This document shows, piece after piece, positions 20,647 through 33,600 of a stretch of 64,000 bases of DNA. The stretch covers positions 124,001-188,000 of the forward strand of contig JANFNE010000028.1 of the NCBI GenBank assembly GCA_024867545.1, given 5' to 3'. The notes under the pieces were generated by a model, which saw nothing but the letters and a program-made list of their open reading frames with translations, made no database searches and was not told the origin of the DNA. This stretch comes from Phytopythium helicoides (lineage: Eukaryota; Oomycota; Peronosporomycetes; Pythiales; Pythiaceae). Both the position numbers and the translations under genes were made by a program. How positions within the stretch are numbered: the stretch's first letter is position 1; the number at the start of each line of letters is the position of its first letter.

Positions 20647-22382
20647 ATGCCCGCGGCCGACGCGGCGCCGCCGCCAAGGCGCTCGCTGCTGGTCGCGCAG
20701 CTCGCGGCGCCCTCCCGACGCGCCCGTGAGTCGCCGCAGCGCGCTCAGCCGCCGCCCGCGAGCGACGTCGGCCGCCAAGCCGCGCTGGGAGCGCGACGCC
20801 GCGCCGGATGGAGAGCCGCCGACCTGCGCCGTCGCTAGGCGTCGACGCTGCGATCGCGCAGCTTCCTGGGCAGACGCTGCCGCTCAAGGCCCGGCGCCGG
20901 TCTCGTGAGCGCGGCAGAGCGAGGAGCAGGACGACAGTCAACCCGCTGCTCGTGTCGGCGAGCGAGTGCGGGACGACCGTGTCGACCGCGTCCGTGTTCT
21001 CGGCGCGGTCGACGCCGTTGCAGGACAGCGCCGGCGACTTTCCGGTTCTACGATACAAGTACGTCGCGAGGAACGTGAGCGTGCTTGTCGGGTCCAGATG
21101 GAGGCTGCATCCATTCCAGGAGAGGGTCGTCGAGCTTCGCACGGGGAATGCGCCATGTCTGCTCATTTACCCGGTGACGAGTGACGGAGAGCGAGAGATC
21201 ATTGGTCATGACACGCAGATCCTACCGCTCGACACCGTGTGCCAGCTCACCAATGGAAGAGCGAGCTCGGGCACGAACGGACTCAAGCTGGGCTCCAGCA
21301 AGGAGAACCGCGCCTTTCGCGTGCGCATTCGCTTCCCCACTGCCGCGGACGCGCTCATTTGGTGCAAGATCATCCAAGATGCGCTTCGGCATGCACGCTG
21401 GAGTCGGCACCTCGTACCAGCAACGAGACTCGCGTCCACGTGGTCATCGTCCGGTTCGTCAACTTCCACTTCCGTCTCAGCAGTATGCTCGACGTCGTCG
21501 AGCGCGTCATGCGGTGTCAACAGGATCACGACCTTCGTCCACCTGGCGACGCAGAAGCAGTTTGTGGTCAAATCCCTCGGAAAGAACGACATTGACTGCA
21601 ACGAGATCCAGATCATCAAGAGGCTTTGGACAGCACCGACCGCGCGAGCGAGAGAGCTCGTTCGAGGCTACCGGGTCGTGGAGTCGGAGAACGAAATCCG
21701 AGTCATCATGCCAAAATTGCCGGGAGAGAGTTTACTCCAGACTTTACGAGCCCGACCCAGCCCATCCGTCATGACGGAGGCAGAGGCGTGTACTATCACC
21801 CAAAGTCTCTGCTACCAGCTACAAGCTCTTCGTGACGCTGATGTTGTTCACTGCGACCTCAAGCTTGAAAATATCGTGATGACAGATAAGACGGCAGCAC
21901 GTATCATCGACTTTGGTGGCGCGTTTGATCTCATGCGGATCACAGATGTCGTCAAGAGTTCGTCAACGAGATTCTCAAGCAGGAGCAACACCAGCACCAG
22001 CAGCAACAGAGTCGTGATGGTTGGTACACCTGGCTACATCGCTCCTGAGCGCATTCTTCGACCGGATCACCCGCCTTCGCAAAGCGCCGATGTGTTCAGC
22101 CTCGGAGTGGTGCTCTTTCAGCTTCTTGCGGGACAGCATCCATTTACAGACGCGACAAGAGCAAGACGTGCTCTGAAGCTTACGGATTCGCTTACCCTGG
22201 ACTGGACGAAAGCGCAGACGCTTCTTATCATGCGTGGGGTTAGCCTGGAGGCACGACAACTGGTTCAACGCATGTTGGAGCTTGATCCCAAATGCAGGTT
22301 CACTGTGGACGAGATTCTCTGCTCACCTTGGCTTGCCAGGTTCTGTGACGCTGCAAGCCTTTCAAAGCCACCGAATACGTAA
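20647..22382 (+). CDS. Protein kinase with N-terminal PH-like region
   Basis: The C-terminal 290 residues are a complete serine/threonine kinase domain: FVVKSL (ATP lysine), VVHCDLKLENIVM (catalytic loop, HCD variant of HRD), IIDFGGAF (DFG), VGTPGYIAPERIL (activation segment end) and SADVFSLGVVLFQLLAGQHPF (helix F). It looks active. Upstream (about 21040-21400) is a PH-like region ending in the typical tryptophan helix, ADALIWCKIIQDALRHA, which suggests phosphoinositide-directed membrane recruitment. Between 21397 and 21515 the plausible protein is in another frame (RVHVVIVRFVNFHFRLSSMLDVVERV), bounded by two compensating one-base shifts. The kinase is of the CAMK-like general type. The N-terminus is uncertain: ATG 20808 opens the long frame, but ATG 20647 with an intron at about 20727-20750 (GTGAGT...CAG) is also plausible. 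It is convergent with the RUS gene. Confidence 0.78.
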
Positions 22383-22505
22383 AATCTCAAATGCGATCGA
22401 AGCACTTGAGAGATGGTCAAATACATGCACTGCAGCAGCACTCGCTCCCCGCCTCCACAGCTACGAAATCAAATCGCCTAGCAAGCCGCTCCTAGTTCTT
22501 CGAGT

Positions 22506-24157
22506 TCACGACCGGTCGCTGAGCTTAATGCGCCACGACGATGTGTTGAGTAGGAACATGTGCGTGCGCCAGCCATTGTTCTGGAGAAGCTGGAAGAAGA
22601 GCGGGAAGTCGCTCGTCATCTTGTTGTAAGTCGATTCCAGGAGCTGTTGGTGCGGCACCGGGCCATTCGAGCGGTTGCTGCTGAGAGGTGGCGACTTGGG
22701 GAGGCTGGCGAGGGCGTCAAGCATGAGAACAGCTTGGAAGTAAGCGCGAAGTTCATCCACAGGCTTGGCTTCCACTTGGAACACGACGTGCACGCGATGA
22801 CCAGCATCCACTGTCAGGAGATATGTCTCGTCCCTAGGAATATACGCATGCATTAGAAATCACTTCAGCGGCATTAGTCCACCCGACAGCGCACTCACGA
22901 ATAGAGCTGAAGAAGCGAGTCGAGATGCGAAGTGCTCGAAACAGCCTCGACAAGCTGTGAGCCCATGATGATGTTCGCGATCGGCAGTGTGGGTTCCGAC
23001 ACAATCGGCTCGTCTTTGTTGACGCTGCGAATGGTAAACTGCGCAATAGAGATATGAAACTCGTGAGATCTACGCAATCTGACAGCCACCGTGTAGCATA
23101 CCTGTCCTTGTTCGGCTGCAACATCCTTAGTCGACGATGGCGACGACTTGAGGAATCGCTGCACGAGGATCAACCCTCTCGGGCTATTGATTGTGGGGAT
23201 ACAGAGCCCTGAGACGGCATTGTAGTTGGCAATCACGTGGATGATCGTGAGGACGATGAATGCGACCCAAATAGTCTCCTTGGACGTGTTGACAGCGTTG
23301 GCAAAGTACATGCCGAAAAGCAGGCCAAACAGCTTGACGGCCGTCTCTTGGGAGCCTTCCTTTGCAGAGCAGTCGGCCATGTTGTCTCGCTTGGCGAAGT
23401 GCGTCATGAGCGAAGAGCGCGTAGCGCCAGCGGCGACGCCGCACATGGTCTTGCACACTGACGAGACGCAGAGCACCTCGGTCACGAGTGACGGGAAGTA
23501 CGGGGCGACCATGTCGAGCGTAAGCCCCACGTCGTTAATGACATCGGCAAAGAGCCGCCAGCGCTTGACGTTGAGGTCGAACTTGGGTCCGACGGCGTAC
23601 GTGAACGCGAGGCCTCCGATCATCCCGGACCCGTCACGGAGCACCCACTGGAGTGCGGCGGCCAGCGGCGTGGCCTTGTCGTCTCCAACGCCAACGCTCT
23701 GCAGCACCGACTGCGTGGCCAGCACGCCGCGCAGGTAGCTGCACATGGCCTGCGTGGTGTCCCACAGCTGGAACGACAGGTAGTCCTCGCTGACGCTGTC
23801 GGGGTACCCGGCGGGCAGGAACATCTCCTTGAGCTCGCGCGTGAGCCCCGAGAGCGTCAAGCACGCGGCCACGCCGCCGAGCGACCCGCTGCGCGCCAGC
23901 GGCTGGCCGCGCACCACGGGCGAGAGCTGCTCGCCCAGCTGCAGGTAGCGCCGCGCCGGCTCGCCCGCGCATAGCGGCCGAATGTCGAACTCGACGGCGC
24001 GCACGTCGCCGCCGCCCACGCCGCCCTCGTCCGACGCGTAGCCGCTCTCATGCGGCAGCTTGTCGCCAGCCTTGCGCTTCGTCAGCGCCGCGCCGTCCTT
24101 CATGGCCGGCAGCGTCGGGGACGCGCGGCCCACTGTCGACGCTTGGGAGCTCTTCAT
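22506..24157 (-). CDS. RUS family (DUF647) protein, three exons
   Basis: This is a ROOT UV-B SENSITIVE/DUF647 family protein of about 500 residues. Characteristic segments: FLPAGYPDSVSEDYLSFQLWD, SYLRGVLATQSVLQSVGVGDD, WVLRDGSGMIGGLAFTY (family core), FDLNVKRWRLFADVINDVGLTLDM, ATRSSLMTHFAKRDNMADCSAKEGSQET and NAVSGLCIPTINSPRG. Several segments are hydrophobic (FGLLFGMYFANAV, IWVAFIVLTIIHVIA), so it is probably membrane-associated. Plant members act in UV-B responses and auxin traffic; the oomycete role is unknown. Introns at 23039-23101 and 22834-22898 join AAEQGQ to FTIRSVNKD and LLQLYS to DETYLLTVD in frame. The C-terminal domain ends at 22506. ATG 24157 (MKSSQAS) is preferred to 24286, which would overlap the region next to the divergent ankyrin-DHHC gene. 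The frame is intact. Confidence 0.9.
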
Positions 24158-24379
24158 GATGCTGGCGGGATCCGCCGTCACTGCCGATTCAATGGCACTA
24201 AAGCGGGGATTCTTCGCCGTAGAGTGGATTTTTTTTCGCAGTGAAAGGTTCACCCATTTCCGCCCGGCAGCGAGAAAGGCGGGCAAATCACTCGGCGGCG
24301 CGGCTCGCTCCGCTGCATCTGCGCCACTCCCGCTTCGCCCTCAGGGCCACAAGACGCGCGAGGCGAGGCGCAGCAGCCC

Positions 24380-26610
24380 CATGGAGGTGGCGTACGAGGG
24401 CCAGGACGCGTTCGCGGCCGCCGCCAACGGCGACTTCCCGCTCGTCGTGCTGCTCTGGGGCATGGCCATGGCCGCGCAGCCCGCGCCGGTGGACCTGCTG
24501 GCGGCGCGCGACGCGCACGGCAACTCGCTGCTGCACCACTGCGCGGCCGGCGGCGTGGACGCCGTCGACACGCTGCACTTTTTGCTGCAGCAGATGCAGC
24601 AGGGAGCGCGCCTCGGCCCCGAGCTCGTCGACGCCAAGAACGCCGCGGGCGAGACGCCGCTCATGTGCGTTGGCTTTGGGGCATGATGGGCCGACTCGGG
24701 GCGCGGTGCTGATCTCTATTTTACTGTGGACAGTCGCGCGGCAAGCGCGGGCAACCTGCGCATCGTCGACGTGCTACTGCACTACGGACGCGCCGAGCTC
24801 ATGGCCACGGACAATGACGGCAACACGGCGGCGCACCACGCGGCTGCGCGTGGGCAGCTGTGGGTGCTGCACTACCTGCTGGAGGAGGAGAAGCGCCGAC
24901 AGATTGCTGCGTCGTCGGCTCAGCAGCCGGTGCAGCCCACGACTCTCGGTGGCTTCTCGGCGCGTCGCTGGACCGCGCTGCACTACGCGATTGATAGAGG
25001 TGTGATTTTATTGCTCGCTTGAAGTAGACAGGACGCTGCTCGACGAAGCTGATCATGACATTTTGTGGATGCAGAGCACAAGACAGTGGTGCAGTACCTG
25101 CTTGCGCGCGGGTTCGACCCGAAGGAGCGCGACATCGAAGGCCGAACGCCAATTGACCTGGCGTCCGCCAAGCGCAAGGAGAAGAAAGAACTCAAGTCTC
25201 TCGAAGACTTGCTCACACTAGCTAAACCCGCAAGCGATGTGCGTTATTCCGACTTCCAGATTACTCAATATGATGACTAATGCTTGTCGTTGCCTCTGAC
25301 AGCCACCGACATCGTTCCGACGGACGCGACCACATGTTGTGCTGGCCTACGGGTTATTGCTCTTTGCGATCCTTGCAACCAGCTATTATCTGCCCTGGTG
25401 GCTATCAGTGCCAGTGATAACAGTCATTTTGTGGAAGTCACTCGCTGCATTTCGCCAGCCACATGGGCATGGACACAGCCACGGAGGCGGGCAAAAAGAC
25501 TTATCTGCTGTCCACCCGTCCAAGCGCGATGTGTCAATTGCGCCAAATGTTTCAATCACATCAATTGCATCACCAAGCGGCGACAAGAAGAAGAACAAGT
25601 CGTTGCTCAAGTCGCTTACCAAGCCTCGTCCGGAAATGGCCATGGGCATCTGGCTGTCGTGGGTGCTGCTTTTCACGCTGTTCTACGTTGTTCTCTGGGC
25701 AGATCCTGACTACACCAAGTTTTTCTCGACACGTACCGACCGAGCCATCCTGATTGCTGTTGGAGCGGTGGAGCTGGTTTTCTTGATGGCGTGGGTTCGC
25801 CTTGCATTCATCTGTCCCTCGGATCCAGGAACAATTACGACGCACGAGATTGATCTGAAAAATATGCTGGACAGTGCTTCCCGGGCAGAATCGCCTGATG
25901 TAACCAGCAAGTACTGCCGTTCCTGCCTTGTGACCAAGCCTATGCGCTCAAAGCATTGCTCGCAGTGCGGTGTGTGCATTGCCCGCATGGATCATCACTG
26001 CGCGTGGATCAATCGATGCGTCGGAAGTGGCAACCATCGCCTGTTCTTCATTTTCCTGTTTCTTCATTGCTTCATTCTCGCAGACTTTGTTGCGCTCTCG
26101 GTGGTCACCATGGCGCGGATCGTCACGACGAGGTACAAGGAGCGTGTCGACAGCGATAGTTATGCCGGAATGACAGCGGAGGATGTGTGGATGGAGCTGC
26201 CGAATCTGGCAGGCGACTACTTCCTCGTGGTCATGGTGTTTATTTGGGCTTGCTGCGCTTTAGTTGCGCTCGGGATGATGTTCAAGCAGCATTTGGTGAA
26301 TATTTCGCAAAACTTGACCATCAACGAGCAAATCAACTGGCGCCGCTACGCATATCTAGTTGGTCGACCAGATGCTGCCACGACGAGTGGCAAGCCAGCA
26401 GGACCAGTGCTGAAGAACCCGTTTGATAGAGGCTTGTGGAACAACTGGCTTGAGTTTTTCACTCGCTCAGGCGTTCATGCGGTTGACTATCATGCTGTAT
26501 TTACGGCCCCGTCGTTAGACCGAGCAAGTTCCGCGGCGGACACTTTGAGTGCGAAGAAGCAGCAGCTCCAGGCGTCCTCTCGCGAAGTTACGAGCGCTGA
26601 TATGGTTTAG
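24380..26610 (+). CDS. Ankyrin-repeat DHHC palmitoyltransferase
   Basis: The N-terminal half has ankyrin repeats (HGNSLLHHCAAGGVDAVDTL, ETPLIRAASAGNLRIVDVLLHYG, GNTAAHHAAARGQLWVLHYLL, WTALHYAIDREHKTVVQYLLARG). The C-terminal half has four or so membrane helices around a DHHC cysteine-rich domain: KYCRSCLVTKPMRSKHCSQCGVC, ARMDHHCAWINRCVGSGNHRLFF. This is the HIP14 (ZDHHC13/17, Akr1) layout. The enzyme transfers palmitate to substrate cysteines at Golgi or endosomal membranes, and the ankyrin stack recruits substrates. Three introns fit: 24667 to about 24734, about 25002-25071 and 25237 to about 25300; two donors are GTGCGT, and the junctions restore ETPLIRAASAG, AIDREHKTVVQ and KPASD-PPTSFRRTRP. 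A His-rich stretch (HGHGHSHGGG) lies in the loop after the first helices. The start at 24380 follows a short divergent promoter shared with the RUS gene. The frame is intact. Confidence 0.9.
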
Positions 26611-26651
26611 CGCTGCAAATGGTGATAACGAGCAATAGATGCACTGTCAGT

Positions 26652-27520
26652 ATGAATCAACGACCGTCTGCTTCACTTCCTAAAGATAACTCTGCTGAAA
26701 AAATCATGACTGGACCAACGGGTGAAGCACGGCAGGACACCCCCGACGCATTCCTCTTGATTTCGAGACGACAGATTGAGCTGTTGAAGAGGGCGATCGA
26801 TGAGAACCCTGCACTCGTGCATCGCTGCCGATGGGTAAACAAGTCAAGGCACTTTTGAAAACATTTCATCTTGCTGACAACGCAAAGCCTGCTCACAGTC
26901 CGGTGTGTCACTACTGCATCGAGCTGTAAGCGTTGGCGACCCCGCAATCGTCTCATTGCTTCTAGAGCGCGGGGCTGACCCGAACGAGCGAGCTGCGTGG
27001 GTGAGGCTTGTTTTTTCTCTTCTCGAGCCATATTGCTCGTGAGCACGATGGCATTTAAGACTCGATGGGGGATGTCCAGGGATGGTACTCGCCGCTCCAT
27101 GTGGCGTGTAAGCGAGGCGATGTCGACATCATTTGGCTGCTTCTAGATCGTGGTGCCAAGTGGACAGTTGTTGACAAAGTGCGATGCTCGAGTTGCAACG
27201 CAAAAAAGCATGGCAATACCACGTTTTTCTAGGCTTACATTTTTGTCACTCTGAGGTACTTCAGGCGAAGAAGACCCCGCTGCAGTGGGGCGTGCGCGCT
27301 GGCAAGGCATCGATCTCTTACCGCGTGGACCAAGTGAGAGAGTTCTGGTTTTGCTGTTCACCATGTAAAACCTGATGGCCACTCAATGCATCCCTTTTAC
27401 TTGCCGTAGCAACTCCACGCCAAGGTCAAGCTTGCACTGGCTAAGCGAATGGCACCGCATGAAACGAGCGAGGATCCACAAGCAGAGGCCAATCTTGAAA
27501 GCAAGCCGCGGGATGACTAA
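26652..27520 (+). CDS. Small ankyrin-repeat protein, five exons
   Basis: Exons 26652-26834, 26899-27000, 27080-27178, 27265-27333 and 27410-27520 join in phase 0 (introns of 64, 79, 86 and 76 bases). The product is about 187 residues. A short N-terminus containing FLLISRRQIELLKRAIDENPALV is followed by ankyrin repeats: GVSLLHRAVSVGDPAIVSLLLERGADP, GWYSPLHVACKRGDVDIIWLLLDRGAKW and KTPLQWGVRAGKASISYRV, and then a charged tail. It starts 41 bases after the DHHC gene stop on the same strand, so it might share its promoter region or transcript; it could also be a detached piece of an ankyrin family gene. All splice sites are GT-AG, and each repeat is broken by an intron near its boundary, a common arrangement for ankyrin genes. 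Confidence 0.75.
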
Positions 27521-27616
27521 CGCTAGCAAATATATTCATTAGCGCGCGGCATCATCGCGGCCGCGCGCATAAATAACGTTGTGTGGACCTACCGATCATA
27601 AAGTTAGTTGCTTCCT

Positions 27617-30600
27617 TCACCGTGTGTTGACGTTTGACGAGCTGCTGATGCTCCCGACGCTCCCGAAGCTCTTAAGTGGCTGCGATGCAATCGAGCTCAA
27701 AAACGAGCCTGGCGTGCCGGCACCACCCGTCATCACGGCAAAACGAGTTGACCCACGACTCCCACTGGAGTCTAGTCCAGGGCCAAAGCTCGATTGACGC
27801 TGAAGCTGCCTTGCAGCCGCTAGTGCTGCACGCTCCTTCACGAACGCCGGGTACACCTCCGTCTCGCGAAATGCGTCCACCAACCCGTCGAACTCGTGCG
27901 ACGACGAGAACCACGACTTGATTTCCTGGCGCTTCGACGGCTTGTCGCTACCTCCGCTCGCCTTCTTTCTGCTCGCTGCCTTCTGATCCTTTTCCTGGCT
28001 CAACGATACCACGCGATCGTAAAACTCCGCCAACCCATTCGTGAACGCACTCAAACACTCAGAGTCGTAGTGGAGACGTTCATCGATGGCTGACGGGTCC
28101 ATAGACCGTGGATGATGATGATGCGGAGTCAGGCCGCTCGCGTCCGTGCCAGGTGTACGCCAACCCGAGCTGGATCGGCTGCTAGTGCCGTCGTCATAGC
28201 TCCGCATTGTTTGCGGGATCGAGTCGGCAGGCGAGCGTAGAGAGTGTGGAATGTTGACAGCAGAAGGTGTAGTCGTGCGACTACCAACGACTTGCTGCTG
28301 CCGGCGACTGATCTTGAGTTGCAATTTTCGGCGCTGCTTGGCTGTTTTGTCAAATTTCTCGAGGAACTGCTTGCGCCACTTGCGCGGTAGCGATATCGCA
28401 CGTCGGCTTCCCTTGGCCGTGACAAATCCACCTACATTGTCGAGGTCGAGGACGTTGATACATGAGGTGATTGCCCGCGGATCGCTACCTTGGGATTTTG
28501 CAAAGTTCAAACAAGTTTGCCACGCCTCGGACGTAGCACCAACCACAAACGGAGGCTCTTCGTTCAGCGCATCGGGTGGAGGAGTGACACTCGAGCTAGC
28601 ACCAGTCTGTCCGCCGCCCCATCCAAGCCTGGAAATGGATCGGCGGCTCTTAGGCTGAGTCGCTGCCTCGGAATTCGTAAACCGAAGAGCGACATCGTGC
28701 AAGAAGCGCCACGAACTGACCGGCAGAAAGGGTAAAAACGTGCCCTGCCATCGGAATGGCTCCATCAGCTTCAACAAACTCAACGTCACCATCTTGACTT
28801 GCGGGTACGATGATCCCACGACAACGACAGCATTCTCAAGAAGCAGCAGTCCGAGCAACTTAAGCAGCAGCTTGGCACCTAGTAGACGTAGTGTCCGAAG
28901 TGCACCATAGCCACTCGAAGCAGACTCGGCTTCCATCATGTCAAAGTCTGTCAGGAACCACTCTGGACGCGGGATTTCCTCGCGCCAGGCGCAAGTATCG
29001 CCCTCGCGAACGGGGAACACCTTGAACTTGAGCTTGGAAAAACCGAACGATGACTGGTCCATCAACTCGTATCCGATGGAGAGCACCATGTCCTTGTCTT
29101 GGATCAACGCGTGCGAGTTCATGTGGGCAACATCAAACCCGAGAATACCGGTCGGAGTAGAATTGGCTACAACCGCGCCTTTATTTGCTCCACCACCAGC
29201 AGCAGTAGGCGTGGTCGACGGAGTTGTGCGCGATTCGCCACCGTAGTACAGCACCGCGATCTGTTGAGGGTCAAACGCATCCAGCAAAATGCGCAGATAC
29301 CGGAGATTCCGTGCCCGGAACTCCGAAATGTCAATCTTGCCGCCAATATACTTCGTCTTGGCGTCTTTCCACAAATTGAAGATCCACCAGAGCTTCTCCG
29401 ACTGCGTTTCGTCAAAGTCGCACAGTCCGATCGCTCCGTTTGAGCTACTGCCTTCGTCGTGAACAAATCCGCGCATGTCGTCGTACATGCTAAACTCGCT
29501 TCGGTCTCCCGGTAAAGTGTGTATATCAGCCAGATCGATGAACTTCACCGACGGCGTGCGTTTCAGTTGCCCTTCGTCAGACACCTCTTCTTCATTCACC
29601 GTTGGCGTTTGCAGCAAAACATCCGACGTGGATGTTGAGCGGTTCAATCCAGCAGGAAGCGGTTGGGGAGCCGAACGTGATCGACCGCGATTACGCAAGA
29701 AGGTTCCGTGAAATCGCGTGGCGATCGGGCCGTGACCAACCCCATGGGGAACGTTCGGCTTCTCACTCAACGACGCTAACCCTGTACGCGGCGTGGCACC
29801 TGACATCATCGGGTTTCCGTTCTTCAGGTAGTTCGATGTGTTGTCGTGGAATGGAGATGCCGGCGGGGCGTTCGATGTCAATAGCTCCGAAATGGAAGAC
29901 ATCGACTGGTTCTTTTTATGACCAGCGCGTTTTCCAGGAGGGGCGCTTGAGATCGGTGACGATCCAGTTGGTGTTGATCCACTCACAACGCTCGCAGGCG
30001 AAGGAATTGCAGGGATACCGGATGTTGAGGTGAAAGATGCAGAACGTGAACCATTCCCTGACGCGCCTCCTGCCGGCGTACTGTTTGACGACACAACCAC
30101 ACCATTTGCAGGAGCGATACTGCAGGACAGTCGCTTCGATGGCCGCTGAATCGCTCGAAAGGTACGCAGCTGGTGGGAAATGCTACTCAGACACATTCGC
30201 GCACTCAGCAATTCGTCGAGGTGCTTCAGCAGTGTTTCCTCGACGTAGTCAGGCACGCGGTCGAACTGTTGCAGCTGGCATGCTGTCACGATCAGTTGGA
30301 GGGTCATATCCTCGAGCTTGACGATAAATCCCTCGCTAAAGTTCAGAACCGGCACAACGGAGAACGTGCCGTTGACCGCCGAGAAAAAGTTCCCAAGCGG
30401 GTGCGGCGAGGCTGCATCCGACAGATTGTGAAATGCAACGCGGCGAAAGAAGATTCCCTTGACGAGCTTGACAGCTTCTTCCCAGAACGCAGCAGCTTCT
30501 TTCACGTGCTTCTCGCTCTTGTATGACGCGATCCGCTCAAGCCAAACCCACACCTGACTGCAAAGGATAAACAAACGCAAGAAAGCAGCGGGCTCAGCGA

Positions 30601-33600
30601 CCTGCTCAGCCAGTCCGAGCGCTTTACGCAGTAGCTTTTGCGCATCCACAAGCGTCTTTCGAGTTCGCTCAATTGTATCGTCACCAATGGGTGACACAGG
30701 TTCATTTGAGTTTGAAGAGCTGGAAAGTGCGTTCTGTGTTTTAGAAGAGCTTGCCGAATACAAAGCGCGCTTCAGGTTGTCATCGCCTTGCTGACTGCCA
30801 AGCGCAAAGAATGCTCGCTCGATTGGAGACAGAGAAAACTGCACAATATCGAGAAGAGTCTTGAGTTGGTACAGCGTGTCATCTAGAAGCTGGTACAACT
30901 CGAGCGCTTGACGGAACGACTTGTGGGCGTTTTCTTCTGCCTTGACGAGATCTTGTGCGCACTCACCAAAAAGACTCAGGCGCTGCCGCATCCTCTCCTT
31001 CTCCAAATCGTTCAGACCATAAGCGATCCACCAAACGACCGAACAATTTCGTCCAGACGCGCCTCGGAAGCATCAACACAGGCAGGCACACTATTCCTGC
31101 CTGATCCATCTGCATGGTCCCGAAGCTGACGGCAGACCTCTTGTAGCACCCGACCGTCGAGAATATGCAGCTTGGCCTGCTTTCTCAGATTTTCATGGTC
31201 GCTCTTTATATGAGCTAGAGACAGCCATGCAAACGCATCACAGTGCTCCCCAAGCTTGAAGTGTAGCTTCGCTCGGCAAACGATATACCGCAGAGAGAAA
31301 ACCATGTCAAAGCAAAAACGAGCCTCGCTGCCCATGCCTCCAATGCCTCGTCCGCTACTGCTTCCTGCACCTCCAGTGCTTCCAAGCCCGCTGTATCCAT
31401 ACGCAGAAATGTTTTCTTGTAGTCGATCACAAAAGTTCTTTGCCTCGTCGTCCAACATGGTGCACATGTGGCGGCACGTCTCGAACATTCTCAGCTTGAG
31501 TGCATCTTCAGCAAGAAGCATGCGAAGCTGGGTGCGCTTGCCACGAGGAAGTCGCGCGCTGTAATTGAGCAAATGCTCCAGCACACGCATGCCCTCAAGG
31601 CATCGGCCACTTGAACGGTACACTTCCCGAACGAGTAAGTGCAAGTTGATGTCATGGTTGAGCCAACTGTCAGCTTCACTTGAGTTACCGGACCCGCGAG
31701 CTGCCACGTGGAATGATCCCGACAACGACGAGGAGCCCGAACTAGCGGTCATCATTGTACCACTTCGACTTGACACGGTCGCGCCGTCACCGCTCGAGTA
31801 ACTTCCGTTGTACATGATCGACATGAAATTAGGAGGCAACAAGTTCGTATGGTCGCGCAAGAAGTTGCACGCAGACGTCAAGTAGTCTTCTGCGCGCGAA
31901 AAGTTCCCCTCACGGATCCACAAGTTTGTCAGTGCCTGTGTCAGGTACACGTACTCGGTAAAGTTTTCCTGTCGCTGCGCCGACCGCGCCACTTTCTCGT
32001 GTAACGGCAATGCGCGCGTCACATCGTCTGCTTGGAGAGTCAAGCTGCACATCAAGCGATCCAGCCTATCGTATTCGGCACCTTGGTTTAGAAGTCTGTA
32101 GACACATGCCGCAGCCTCAAGGCACAGAATTCCGTAGCGGTACTTCTGGTTCTTGATCAGCACGTTGCCCAGCGTCTCCAAAACCTCGCGACCCAGCTCC
32201 GACTGCAGGTCTTCGTTATTGAACATGCTCAACTTTGGATTTTGATCAGTTGGGGCACCCGAACAGGACTCGAGGAGTCGCAGCGCCTCATATGCCAGGC
32301 ACTCCGCAGCACGCAAGTTTCCAAACGTCGCAGATGCATGGATACCAGCGAGCACAACTGCACACTTAGCCTTCACAATCGGGAAAGCGGAGTGGGAAAT
32401 TCGCTCGTAGAAGTATGTCAGCGCAGAACATCTAGTTCGCGATGGAGGAGTCAGCAGCTCAAGCAACTGGGTCGTGCAGCTCCATCCGCCAAGCCCCTTT
32501 GCGAGGTCGTGCGCAGATCCATCATGTGCTTCAGACTGAGAAGTCGAGGAACTACTCCGACTTTTCCTGCCAGATCCAGTCGATGGGAGAAGCTCCAGGA
32601 GTCGAGGATCAATATTCGCGTCATCGTCTTCAAACTCGAACAGCTCGAGCATAGATGGGATGACCGTTTCAGTGAGCGCACTCTTGCTGTCGTACAAGCT
32701 CTGAATATCGCAGAGCACTAGCGCTTGAGACAAATGGCATCGGGTGAGAGACCGAAGTGGTGCTTATCTCCAGACGAATGGCGGCTCGAGTGGCCGTAGC
32801 GTGAGCTCCGACTCTCGGGGCTCGTGTTGATATGCCGAAACAGCGAACCATAATATTCGAGGACCTCGTTCGCAATTATCGGCGCCGACTCGCCGGCGAG
32901 GGACTGATTCGATCCGTACTGCGGGCAGATGGTTGCAGATCTGCCACTTGTACGAATAGTCTCCGCTGGCGAACCCCACGAGGTGGTGGCACACGAAACG
33001 GAGCTCAATCAGCGCAATCACATTCCTGTACTGAGGAAACGCCTCGGCACAGATAAGGAGGATCGCCTGGAACTGCTGGATCCAGTAAATCGCAGCTTTG
33101 CTTGGCGGCGCTTGCGACGGCGACGAAGACACTGACAGCATCGACAACGACAGGTGATTTGCTGTTGGTGTGGGAGGCTGCGGACCGTACATCCGTGCTG
33201 CCTCTTGCAGGATCTGCATCGTACATCCTGCCACAAACTCGTACTCTTGTGACGCCATCGAAGCCGACCAGTTCTCGTCCGCCATGCCAGCTGTCGAAAC
33301 CTTCTCAAAGAACGCCCGACGAGTTCTCGATTTGCCTTTTCTTCTCCAAAGAAGTGGTAATACGAGACCTGCTTGAAGAAACTGGTGACGAACTCCTTGC
33401 CAAAGGGAAGCGAGACCAGTGTGCGGAACTGGTAGTTCTTCTGCTGCCTGGGGTTTGCCCTTGCCTCTGCATGCAACTTTTCCATTCGACCGTGGGTCGT
33501 TGCGCAGTCTGTCGAAACGATGTTTTGCAGCCAGATCTCGAACCGGTTTTCAGACAGCGTCGGGATCGCAAGCTCTTTCTCCAGGTTGCTGAATGTAGTC

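Noticed and set aside
20091..20729. 212-residue plus-strand open frame before the kinase
   Set aside because: Arg/Ala/Ser-rich composition, no domain, and other frames over the same region are equally open.
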